Origin: Paenibacillus sedimenti
GTDB lineage: Bacteria > Bacillota > Bacilli > Paenibacillales > NBRC-103111
Assembly: GCF_014534655.1 (NCBI RefSeq)
Contig: NZ_JACVVD010000001.1
Location: 806,001-870,000, forward strand
Length of the DNA: 64,000 nt
Direction of reading: 5' to 3'
This document shows positions 9,401 through 16,692 of the stretch, piece by piece; the first letter of the stretch is position 1; each line of letters opens with the position of its first letter. The translations under genes and the position numbers were made by a program. The notes below the pieces were generated by a model that did not search any database, was not told the origin of the DNA, and worked only from the letters and a program-made list of their open reading frames with translations.

Positions 9401-10479
9401 GAGGGTGGGGACGTCACTTATCGAGATCGGAATGGTATTTGCCCGATTTTGAACTGGCCAAGGCCAAAAGCTACCTGGACTGGGTAGGCCCGGCTCTGCT
9501 GCGTCATCCCGATGCGTCTCTGTGGCGGGAGCGCACAGGCATTAGTGCTGCTACGCCAGGAGTGCGGCTGCTTCAAGATCCTTCTAAATGGAAGTTGACT
9601 GTGATTACGCCGGATAGCTTACAGTCGGACGAGCGTTTGGAGCAAGTGGACATACTGCCTGATGCGGAGCGCTTGGAAGCGATTCGCAGCATTCAGCCCG
9701 TCGCCACATCAGGCAGTTGGAAGGAATGGCTGGGGGAACGGCTTTCCTGGACATATGAATATCCCGATGCGCCCAAGCTTTTTGCCAAGACGACTGTTTC
9801 CGAAATGAAGCGGCTTTCTGAGCAAAATCGGGTGGCTGGCGAAGGAGAGCTTGCATCATCGGAAATCGCAGGATTGTCTGTATCGCCTTCTGGAACGGCC
9901 CGGGAGAAAACAACGGCCGGGATTTGGCGCAGACCGAGATTTATGGAGGAAAACAAGCTGAATGCTGCTGAAAAGGGAACCGTCGTTCACGCAGTCATGC
10001 AAAATATATCGCTGCAAGAAATGCCGACAGAAGCGAGCATTAGACAGACTTTGGAAGAGATGTTGAACAAACAAACGCTGACCCCGCAGCAAACGGAAGT
10101 TGTGGACATTCCTGTCATTTTGAGCTTCTTCCAAACCGGCGTCGGGCAACGTATGGTACGGGCCGCGAACGTTCAGCGCGAGGTGCCGTTCAGTTACGGT
10201 TTGCCGGCCAGCGAATTATATGAAGGATCGGATCGTTCCACTGAAGGCGAAACGGTGCTTATTCAAGGGGTCATCGATTGCTTGTTTGAAGATGAGCAAG
10301 GGCTTGTGCTCGTTGATTATAAAACAGATGCCGTCAAAAGCAGCGATGTCTCCGAATTGCGCGCCCGATATGAAACTCAAATTACTCTCTATACACGGGC
10401 CGTGGAGCATATTTGGAAACGTCAGGTAACGGGTAAGTATCTGTACTTCTTTGACGGAGCAAAGTTAGTTGAAATGTGA
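6484..10479 (+). CDS. addA: AddA helicase-nuclease subunit of AddAB
   Basis: This 1331-residue protein is the UvrD-type 3'-5' helicase with a C-terminal nuclease domain. Visible motifs are Walker A AAAGSGKT (K38), DEYQDTN (D435, E436), KQSIYKFR, SIHKSKGLEFP and VALTRAREK. The nuclease core is LVDYKTD with D1278 and K1280. An acidic low-complexity insert lies near residues 575-605. Two ATGs compete at 6478 and 6484; AAAGGAG at 6468-6474 leaves 3 or 9 bases, so 6484 is preferred. The open frame extends further upstream, over the addB end, but lacks any signal there. Confidence 0.97.
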   Translation: MNQQQPKPAGSTWTDDQWDAITLGGQNMLVAAAAGSGKTAVLVERIIRRISNEREPIDVDRLLVATFTKAAASEMKHRIREALEKELTKHPGSQHLRKQLALMGRASITTLHSFCLEVVQRYFSLIRLDPGFRIANETEAELLRQDLLGEMLESYYAASGENSSFWRLVDSFSGERNDDAIMQLIQKLYDVSRSHPWPEHWLRTTASMFGPPALEEAADEAASAFAEALPYVAAATATADSSIWERSLIRDLRLELEGAADLLRQAQQLAELPGGPAPYLDNLREDLLLVNNLLETTTYPWSVLYQGFQTVEFGKLKACKGDDYDKELQEEVKELRNRAKEQINKINEELFGRTPEQFGQEIAELAPVLHTLVDLVLDFGQRYQQAKAAKGLIDFADLEHYCLQILCAPGSMPDELYPSEAALAYRRQFAEVLLDEYQDTNRVQEAIVSLISNEKPGNRFMVGDVKQSIYKFRLAEPELFLEKYKAYRSKTDVMVSAQASVQGGRIDLARNFRSRIQVVDAVNFLFKQMMNETVGEIEYDKRAELVYGAGYPPPASDCSVEMLIVDRSADVQNQSEAFGRDSDDQDDVDSADDAGTGDSVSNALDPIQDAQELETAQLEARTIARHIRQLLGDGGKQEAFQAFDKRTGGTRPVTYRDIVILLRATQQWSPIIIEELKLHGIPAYADLSTGYFSATEVEVMISLLKVIDNPYQDVPLAAVLRSPVVQLSAEEMALVRVTDKLMPFYESLLRFVSGDANVPNAGDHHPILLEKLNHFLKLLAQWRSEARQGSLADLIWNIYRQTGYYDFAGGLPGGLQRQANLRALYDRARQYESTSLRGLFRFLRFIERMKESGGDLGTARALGEQEDVVRIMSIHKSKGLEFPVVFVAGMGKMFNQRDLNDAFLLHKELGFGPRFVDTTLRVSYPTLPSLAIKRRMKLELLAEEMRVLYVALTRAREKLYLLGTVKSLDKQLRGWGRHLSRSEWYLPDFELAKAKSYLDWVGPALLRHPDASLWRERTGISAATPGVRLLQDPSKWKLTVITPDSLQSDERLEQVDILPDAERLEAIRSIQPVATSGSWKEWLGERLSWTYEYPDAPKLFAKTTVSEMKRLSEQNRVAGEGELASSEIAGLSVSPSGTAREKTTAGIWRRPRFMEENKLNAAEKGTVVHAVMQNISLQEMPTEASIRQTLEEMLNKQTLTPQQTEVVDIPVILSFFQTGVGQRMVRAANVQREVPFSYGLPASELYEGSDRSTEGETVLIQGVIDCLFEDEQGLVLVDYKTDAVKSSDVSELRARYETQITLYTRAVEHIWKRQVTGKYLYFFDGAKLVEM

Positions 10480-10494
10480 GAGGATGCGTAAGCG

Positions 10495-11670
10495 ATGCGG
10501 GTTTTACATACGGGGGACTGGCATTTCGGCAGGACGCTGGAAGGGCGCAGCCGAATGGAGGAACAGACGGCTTTCATGGACGAGCTGGTACAGATCGTTC
10601 AAGACCAGATTATTGATCTTGTGCTGGTTGCAGGAGATATTTACGACTCCGTCAACCCACCGGCAGCTGCGGAGCAGCTCTTTTATGAGGGAATCGCAAG
10701 ACTTGCTGATGGAGGCAAACGCCAAGTAGCCATCATTTCAGGGAATCACGATCATCCGGACAGGCTCGCCGCTTCCGGACCTTTGGCCGCCAAGCAGGGT
10801 ATAACGCTCATTGGGCTGCCTGTGCCTGAGATACAATCGATCGGTATCCCCAGAACAGGAGAAATAGCCAAGCTGGCAGCGTTGCCTTATCCTTCGGAAT
10901 CGCGTTTGAAGGAACTTTTATCGGATGCGGCTGAGGAGGAGACGCTGCGAAGCAAATATTCCGAGCGGGTAGCTTCGCTCATTCGTCATCAGGCGGCTTC
11001 CTTTGAAGCCGGTACGGTGAATTTAATCATGAGTCATTTGTACGTCTTGGGCGGGCTGGAAACGGAATCCGAACGTCCGATTCAAGTAGGAGGCGCCTAC
11101 ACCGTGGATACTTCCGCTTTCGTGGCGGGAGCGCAATATGTGGCCCTAGGCCATTTACACAGGCCGCAGAATGTGAAAGCAGCATCACCAATTCGCTATT
11201 GCGGTTCCCCGATCGCTTACAGCTTCTCCGAAGCGGGACAAGCGAAGTCGGTTACAGTTCTTGACTTGGCACCAGGACAGAAGGCGGAACCGCAGGAGAT
11301 CTTTCTGACATCAGGCCGTCCGCTGGTCAGCTGGAAAGCGAAAGAAGGCATCCGTCAGGTACACCAGTGGCTGGAAGAACGACGCGACGCCAGTGCCTGG
11401 ATCGATCTGGAGATCACGATGACCGAGGCAATGTCGATGGAACAGATTCAATCCCTCCGCAAAGCTTACGACGGCTTCATCCATATCCGTCCTATTTACC
11501 CGGAGACGGAAGTTGTTCGAGCTTCCGCACCGCGCGCTGCACTTTCGATGGAAGAGCACTTTGCGCGCTTTTATTCGCGTCAAACAGGCGGCGCGCAGCC
11601 TGAACCGGAGCTTGTCCGGTTATTTCTTGAGCTGCTGCAGGAGAATGATGCTGCGGAAGCGGATGGGTAA
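10495..11670 (+). CDS. sbcD: SbcD exonuclease subunit (Mre11 family)
   Basis: The protein has 391 residues and is the metallophosphoesterase partner of SbcC. The complex cleaves hairpins and processes DNA ends. The di-metal motifs appear in order: TGDWHFGR near residue 6, GDIYDS near 48, SGNHDHPDR near 82, MSHLY near 180 and GHLHRPQ near 220. It starts 15 bases after addA with a weak GAGAGG site, consistent with one repair operon. Confidence 0.96.
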   Translation: MRVLHTGDWHFGRTLEGRSRMEEQTAFMDELVQIVQDQIIDLVLVAGDIYDSVNPPAAAEQLFYEGIARLADGGKRQVAIISGNHDHPDRLAASGPLAAKQGITLIGLPVPEIQSIGIPRTGEIAKLAALPYPSESRLKELLSDAAEEETLRSKYSERVASLIRHQAASFEAGTVNLIMSHLYVLGGLETESERPIQVGGAYTVDTSAFVAGAQYVALGHLHRPQNVKAASPIRYCGSPIAYSFSEAGQAKSVTVLDLAPGQKAEPQEIFLTSGRPLVSWKAKEGIRQVHQWLEERRDASAWIDLEITMTEAMSMEQIQSLRKAYDGFIHIRPIYPETEVVRASAPRAALSMEEHFARFYSRQTGGAQPEPELVRLFLELLQENDAAEADG

Positions 11671-11728
11671 TAGCGAGAGAATCTGAGCTTATCCTAATGG
11701 AGTGCTTGTGGATAACTATCAAGGGAAT

Positions 11729-11749
11729 ACGAAAAACGAAAAACGAAAA
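11729..11749. repeat. Three tandem ACGAAAA heptamers in the sbcC leader
   Basis: The 7-base unit repeats three times, immediately before the AGGAGG site of sbcC. A heptamer repeat could vary in copy number. It lies outside the likely coding start, so it would alter the leader rather than the protein. Confidence 0.6.
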
Positions 11750-11771
11750 ACACTTAGGAGGACTTGAACAC

Positions 11772-14700
11772 ATGCGTCCTATTCAGTTACAAATGTCCGG
11801 CCTCCAAAGTTATCGCGAGCTGCAGACGATTGATTTCAGCCAGCTTATCGATGCCGGGGTGTTTGGTATTTTCGGTCCTACTGGCAGCGGCAAATCATCA
11901 ATCCTCGATGCCATAACGCTCGCGCTGTACGGAAAAGTTGAGCGGGCCAGCGGCGGCACACAAGCGATTATGAATCATGCCGAACAGACGCTGTTCGTTT
12001 CTTTTACGTTCGAGCTGACGAATGCTGCAGGAACCGAGCGCTACCGGGTCGAACGGCAGTTCAAGCGCGGGTCGGAGCAATCGATTAACGGCACCATTGC
12101 GAGGCTTCTTCAGTTCAAGGGGGAAGAGACGGTTGTGCTTGCCGATAAATCGGGTGAGGTGAATCAGCAGGTACAGACTGTTCTGGGACTATCCATGCAG
12201 GATTTCACACGGGCTGTCGTGCTGCCGCAAGGGAAATTTGCCGAATTTCTGACGCTGACGGGTAAAGACCGCCGGCAAATGCTGCAAAGACTGTTTCATC
12301 TGGAGCAATACGGCGATCATCTGAGCGCGAAAGTGAGCTCTAAAGTGAAAGAAACGGACAGCGCTGTCAAGCAGCTTGCAGCCGAGCAGCAAGGACTAGG
12401 GGATGCTTCGGAAACAGCGCTGGAGGAAGCCAAAGCCCGACTCATTGAAACCGAGCAGGAATCGGAACGAAGTCGCTTAGAGCTGCAGCGCCACGAAGCA
12501 CTTCATGAAGAACACAAGCAGGTGTTCCAATGGCAGACGGAAAAAGCCGCTTTAGAGCTGCAAGTTAGGCAGCAGAAGGAACAAGAAGCGTACATCCTGG
12601 AGAAAGAGCTGCTGCTGCAAAAAGCTGAGCAAGCGGAACGCGTGCGACCTTATTTGGAGCAGCAGGCGCTTGCTGTGACGGAAGTTCAAAGGAGTCAAAC
12701 GCAGCTAGAAGCGGCGACGATATCACAAAAAGCTGCCGATATCACTTATGAGCAATCGGAAACGGCCAACGAACAATCCCAACGGGACCTGGCGGCTCAA
12801 GAGGGACCTTTAATGCTGCGCCTGGATCAGCTGCAGCAAGCATTGGTTCTTCAGAATGAGCTTGAGCAAATTCGGCTTCAAGTACAGGAGGCACAAACCC
12901 AAGAAGCGGCTGCGAAAGCGTTGTTGGATGGTTTTCAGGCTGAAATCGGGAAAACCGTGGAGACGAAGCAGAAAGCACTCGTTAAGCAAGCGGAGCTCAA
13001 AGAACAGCTGAAGCAGGTTGAGCCCAATATAACTATGCGCCATCATTTGCAAGAAGCTCAGCAGGAGAAAAAGGCGATACAATTATTGCAAGTGCAGGAA
13101 CTGGAAGCCCGGAAAGAAAAAGACGCCAAAGCGGCTGCTTTAATGGTATCAGAACAAAACCAAGCGGAGCAGGCAGCGAAGCGTCAAGTTTTCCATCAAC
13201 GGCTATCAGAGTGGTTGGTACAAGCTGGGCAACTGCGTAACTCGATGTTTTTGGATAACGAACGGCTTGTCCAATTAATCTCAGTCGTACAGACAGCTCA
13301 GGACGAGCATAAACGAATCTGGAAGCAGCATGAGCGGGAGGCACTTGCAGCAATTCTAGCTGAGCAGCTAATAGCCGGTGAAGCCTGTGCGGTATGCGGT
13401 TCAACCGAACATCCTTCGCCACGCCGTGCATTGGAAGACGGTCATGCGTTTCATGGGACTGCCGGCAGCGGAGCAGCATCGGAAGAGACCTTGCAGCAAA
13501 TTCAAGACCTGCTTCAGCTGGCAAAGGAGTTTCAATTTACGCATTCGCAGCAAATATACACAGCTGCTCATGCGATTGAACAAGCGAAGGCTTTAGGTGT
13601 AACGATGACAGGAGTTACGGATTCAATGCCGAATTTGCAGTCATCCGAATTATTACTGGGAGACCTTCGAAACAACGTATTGCTGGGCGAGGTAGCTGCA
13701 GCTCGAGAACTCGCTGTTCCTGTCGTACATACAGACGAATTGATTAACCAAGCAGCAAGCTTCGTAATGCTTGAAACTGCGTGGGAGTCGTTAAGGGAAT
13801 CTATAATTTCCAATAAAAACCAAGTGGGGGAACTGGAACGCAGCCTAAACGCTTTGCAGAAAGAGCATCAATCGCTTGAACAGCAGCATGCTCAAGCGGC
13901 CGCTCAACAGCAAGCAGCAGCTAGTATGTTCGCAGAGACGGAGCGCAAGCTGGTTGCTAACAATGAGAAGCTAGCTGAGCAGTTAAGCCATTGGCACAGC
14001 CGTTTCGCAGAGCTGTCGTGGGATGACGTCGAGACGCAGCTCGAGCAGCTGCTTTCGAATGAGCGCGCCGCGGACGAACTGCGCGGCCGCATCGAGAAAA
14101 GCATCCCGTTCCTGGACGGGCTGCTGGTCAAGATCGAGGAGCTCCAGCGCGCGGCGCTGGAGCAGGACAAAACCGCCCTGCAGCTGGACGAGCGGCTGCA
14201 GGGGCTGGCGCAGCTCGCCGCCGACAAGTCGCGGCAGCTCGCCCAGCGCGCGCCCGGCGCGGCCGTGCCGCAGCTCATCGCGGAGGCTTCCTCCGCGCTG
14301 GAGCGGCTGCGGCAGCACGCGCAGCAGACCAAGCTCGCGCATGCGGCTGCGCAGCGCGAGCAGCACCTGGCGGCGCAGCGCCACAGCGCCGCCGCTGAAG
14401 CTGCAGCCGCAGCAGGGCGGCAGCTGGCGCAAGCCGAGCGCGCGCTCCATGCCGCGCTCGCGGATAACGGTTTCGCGTCGCGCGAAGCCGCCGAAGCCGC
14501 TGTGCTGGCACCGGAGCAGCGCCAGCAGTGGGCTGCGCTCGCGGCTGAGCATCGCGAGCGCGAGCAGGCGCTGCGCCACGGGCTGGCGCAGCTGGCGGCG
14601 AAGCTGCAGGGCCGCGTGCTGAGCGCGGCCGAGTGGGAGCAGACGCAGGCGCAGCTGGGCGCCGCGAAGGCAAGGGCGGAGGCCGCGCTGGAGACGCGCG

Positions 14701-15299
14701 CCAAGGCGGCGCAAGCCGCCGAAGAGCTCGCTGCGCGGCATGCGCGGTGGAGCGAGCTGGAGGTACGCCGCATCGAGCTGGCGGCACTGCTGGAGCGGCT
14801 TGGTAAGCTGCAAGCCGTGCTGAAGGCAAACGCCTTCGTCGAATACCTCGCCGAAGAGCAGCTCATTCAGGTCAGCCGCGCAGCTTCCGAGCGGCTGGGC
14901 GAGTTGACGCGCCGGCGCTATGCCATTGAGGTCGACTCCGGGGGCGGTTTCGTCATCCGCGACGACGCTAACGGAGGTGTCAAGCGCCCGGTCAGCACGC
15001 TTTCTGGCGGAGAAACGTTCCTCACCTCGCTGGCTTTAGCGCTTGCCTTATCGGCTCAGATCCAGTTGAAAGGCGAGTATCCGCTGGAGTTTTTCTTCCT
15101 GGACGAAGGCTTCGGCACGCTGGATCAAGATCTGCTGGATATGGTCATCGGGGCGCTGGAGAAGCTGCATATGGACAGTCTGGCCGTAGGTGTAATCTCT
15201 CATGTACCGGAGTTAAGGGCTCGTCTACCAAGAAAGTTGATCGTCCATCCGGCAGAGCCGTCAGGACGGGGAAGTCGAATTACGATGGAAGAATTATAA
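11772..15299 (+). CDS. sbcC: SbcC nuclease ATPase subunit (Rad50 family)
   Basis: The 1175-residue protein is the SMC-like ATPase of SbcCD. Walker A is GPTGSGKSS (K41). A long coiled coil is interrupted by the zinc hook CAVC (C539, C542). The signature STLSGGETFL and Walker B FFLDEGFGTLD (D1111) close the C-terminal half. The start at 11772 follows AGGAGG. The second coiled-coil arm (about 14,020-14,900) is strikingly GC-rich and alanine-rich compared with the first arm, which produces long meaningless frames on the other strand. A terminator follows. Confidence 0.96.
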   Translation: MRPIQLQMSGLQSYRELQTIDFSQLIDAGVFGIFGPTGSGKSSILDAITLALYGKVERASGGTQAIMNHAEQTLFVSFTFELTNAAGTERYRVERQFKRGSEQSINGTIARLLQFKGEETVVLADKSGEVNQQVQTVLGLSMQDFTRAVVLPQGKFAEFLTLTGKDRRQMLQRLFHLEQYGDHLSAKVSSKVKETDSAVKQLAAEQQGLGDASETALEEAKARLIETEQESERSRLELQRHEALHEEHKQVFQWQTEKAALELQVRQQKEQEAYILEKELLLQKAEQAERVRPYLEQQALAVTEVQRSQTQLEAATISQKAADITYEQSETANEQSQRDLAAQEGPLMLRLDQLQQALVLQNELEQIRLQVQEAQTQEAAAKALLDGFQAEIGKTVETKQKALVKQAELKEQLKQVEPNITMRHHLQEAQQEKKAIQLLQVQELEARKEKDAKAAALMVSEQNQAEQAAKRQVFHQRLSEWLVQAGQLRNSMFLDNERLVQLISVVQTAQDEHKRIWKQHEREALAAILAEQLIAGEACAVCGSTEHPSPRRALEDGHAFHGTAGSGAASEETLQQIQDLLQLAKEFQFTHSQQIYTAAHAIEQAKALGVTMTGVTDSMPNLQSSELLLGDLRNNVLLGEVAAARELAVPVVHTDELINQAASFVMLETAWESLRESIISNKNQVGELERSLNALQKEHQSLEQQHAQAAAQQQAAASMFAETERKLVANNEKLAEQLSHWHSRFAELSWDDVETQLEQLLSNERAADELRGRIEKSIPFLDGLLVKIEELQRAALEQDKTALQLDERLQGLAQLAADKSRQLAQRAPGAAVPQLIAEASSALERLRQHAQQTKLAHAAAQREQHLAAQRHSAAAEAAAAAGRQLAQAERALHAALADNGFASREAAEAAVLAPEQRQQWAALAAEHREREQALRHGLAQLAAKLQGRVLSAAEWEQTQAQLGAAKARAEAALETRAKAAQAAEELAARHARWSELEVRRIELAALLERLGKLQAVLKANAFVEYLAEEQLIQVSRAASERLGELTRRRYAIEVDSGGGFVIRDDANGGVKRPVSTLSGGETFLTSLALALALSAQIQLKGEYPLEFFFLDEGFGTLDQDLLDMVIGALEKLHMDSLAVGVISHVPELRARLPRKLIVHPAEPSGRGSRITMEEL

Positions 15300-15311
15300 A
15301 TCATATTGGAG

Positions 15312-15351
15312 AAGGCTGATCGAAGGTTTTACCGTTGATTAGCCTTTTTTT
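15312..15351 (+). terminator. Terminator of the sbcC operon
   Basis: A 10-bp stem with one mismatch or wobble (AAGGCTGATC, GATTAGCCTT) leads into seven T residues. Confidence 0.8.
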
Positions 15352-15442
15352 CATAACGTTGAAAGTTATTAGGCGAAGTCCTCAAGCAAAGTCGTACATG
15401 GGTGCATACACTGCACCATCCTGACCGTAAGGGAGCATGCGA

Positions 15443-16540
15443 ATGGCGACATTTTATGAGGCTTTAAAGCATAAGAACAGAATTTCAATGTCACTGCTGA
15501 AACGGCCCGATGTCTATGGTGTTGGCGTCGGTTACGCAAATCCGAACAAACCGGCATCAGGGGCCGGCATTAATGTGTATACCCGGAAAAATATTGCAGC
15601 TACGAGTGTACAGAATTTGAAAATGTTAATGGCAGCTGTTGGAACGAATGTTCCTGTCCGATTTATAGGTTCCAGCAAGTTCAGAGCCAATGCGGCTGCT
15701 TCTAAACCGAAATTAGTCAGACCCACTTTGTTTAATCGCCGTGTACGCCCGGTACCGGGCGGCACAAGCATAGGGAAGGTGGACCCTTTTAGCACGGGAA
15801 CGGGCGGGCTCGTTGTCATCAAGAACAACCAGCTTTACATTCTCAGCAATAACCATGTTATCGTCAAAAATAACAGTACAGCATTTGCGGAAACGGTTCA
15901 ACCGGGACCGGCGGATGCCGGAAGATCAGGCACAGACCGGATTGGGCGTCTTTTCCAGTTTGTCCCGTTGCGGCCGGCTGGGGTTAATTTTCAAGATTCA
16001 GCCATTTCTATTCCCACATCCAACAGTTTGCTGAATCCGCGTTATTTGGTCAGTTCCTCTGGCGCGTTAATCACGTTATCCGGACATCTGACCAGTTATC
16101 CGGTTGGATTACAACTTATGAAATCAGGTCGTACAACGGGATTTGTCAGAGGGACGGTCGAAGCGAATAATGCGGATGTAAATGTGAACTATGGTGGTAC
16201 CCTCGGTACGATCATGTTCCGAAACCAGAGTATCATTCGAGGAAACGTCGGCGCCGTATCGCTTCCGGGAGACTCCGGATCGGTGTGGTTGCGTTCAGAC
16301 AGATTCGCAGCAGCCCTGAACTTCGCCGGATCTGAGAATGGACGGGTTTCGATCAGTAATCCTTTGGGAGTGATCATGTCCACCTATGGAGTACGGGTTG
16401 CCGTACCGGCTGCCGGCGGTCGTTTCAGAGCCGGTGCCATTAGAGGGGCTGCTCAAAAAGGTAATTTTGCCTATGTTCAACCGTTAACGCGGGCTGAGCG
16501 CAAACGAACACGCGCCATTTTCGCGAAACCGTCCCAATAA
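15443..16540 (+). CDS. Trypsin-like serine protease without signal peptide
   Basis: This 365-residue protein shows a complete chymotrypsin-fold triad: LSNNHVI (H138), NFQDSAIS (D185) and LPGDSGSVWL (S278). The first 100 residues (VYGVGVGYANP and on) resemble the N-terminal region of trypsin-like proteases related to plant NAL1, not an HtrA protein; no PDZ domain follows. There is no signal peptide or membrane segment, so it appears cytoplasmic or released by lysis or sporulation. An AAGGGA site at 15429-15434 favours the ATG at 15443 over one at 15437. It is flanked by terminators and is monocistronic. Substrate unknown. Confidence 0.8.
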   Translation: MATFYEALKHKNRISMSLLKRPDVYGVGVGYANPNKPASGAGINVYTRKNIAATSVQNLKMLMAAVGTNVPVRFIGSSKFRANAAASKPKLVRPTLFNRRVRPVPGGTSIGKVDPFSTGTGGLVVIKNNQLYILSNNHVIVKNNSTAFAETVQPGPADAGRSGTDRIGRLFQFVPLRPAGVNFQDSAISIPTSNSLLNPRYLVSSSGALITLSGHLTSYPVGLQLMKSGRTTGFVRGTVEANNADVNVNYGGTLGTIMFRNQSIIRGNVGAVSLPGDSGSVWLRSDRFAAALNFAGSENGRVSISNPLGVIMSTYGVRVAVPAAGGRFRAGAIRGAAQKGNFAYVQPLTRAERKRTRAIFAKPSQ

Positions 16541-16556
16541 TAAGAAATTTGCCTGA

Positions 16557-16590
16557 TTCAGCGACTTTGTTCGCTGATTTTTTTTTTTCT
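16557..16590 (+). terminator. Terminator of the serine protease gene
   Basis: TCAGCGA and TCGCTGA form a 7-bp stem around a six-base loop, followed by a long T run. Confidence 0.88.
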
Positions 16591-16640
16591 AAAGGTTTAT
16601 CGGATACAAATTGTTTCACGTTATTGTAGGGATTTTGTTG

Positions 16641-16646
16641 TATAAT
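16641..16646 (+). promoter_or_regulatory. Likely -10 element of the GH26-like gene
   Basis: A perfect TATAAT lies 46 bases before the start codon. No good -35 hexamer is found at the usual 16-18 base distance; TTGTTT at 16611 is too far. Confidence 0.4.
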
Positions 16647-16692
16647 AGCGTCAAATTATGCCATCTGTTAAGCGGATGGGAAAGAGGTATGG

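Noticed and set aside
11706..11715. TTGTGGATAA, a perfect DnaA-box match, before sbcC
   Set aside because: It is single, with no cluster of boxes, no AT-rich unwinding region and no dnaA or dnaN nearby. Chance occurrence is likely.
13904..14866. Minus-strand frame of 320 codons and several overlapping frames inside sbcC
   Set aside because: They arise from the GC-rich coiled-coil segment. Their composition is almost only Ala, Ser, Arg and Cys, and the plus-strand protein is clearly SbcC.
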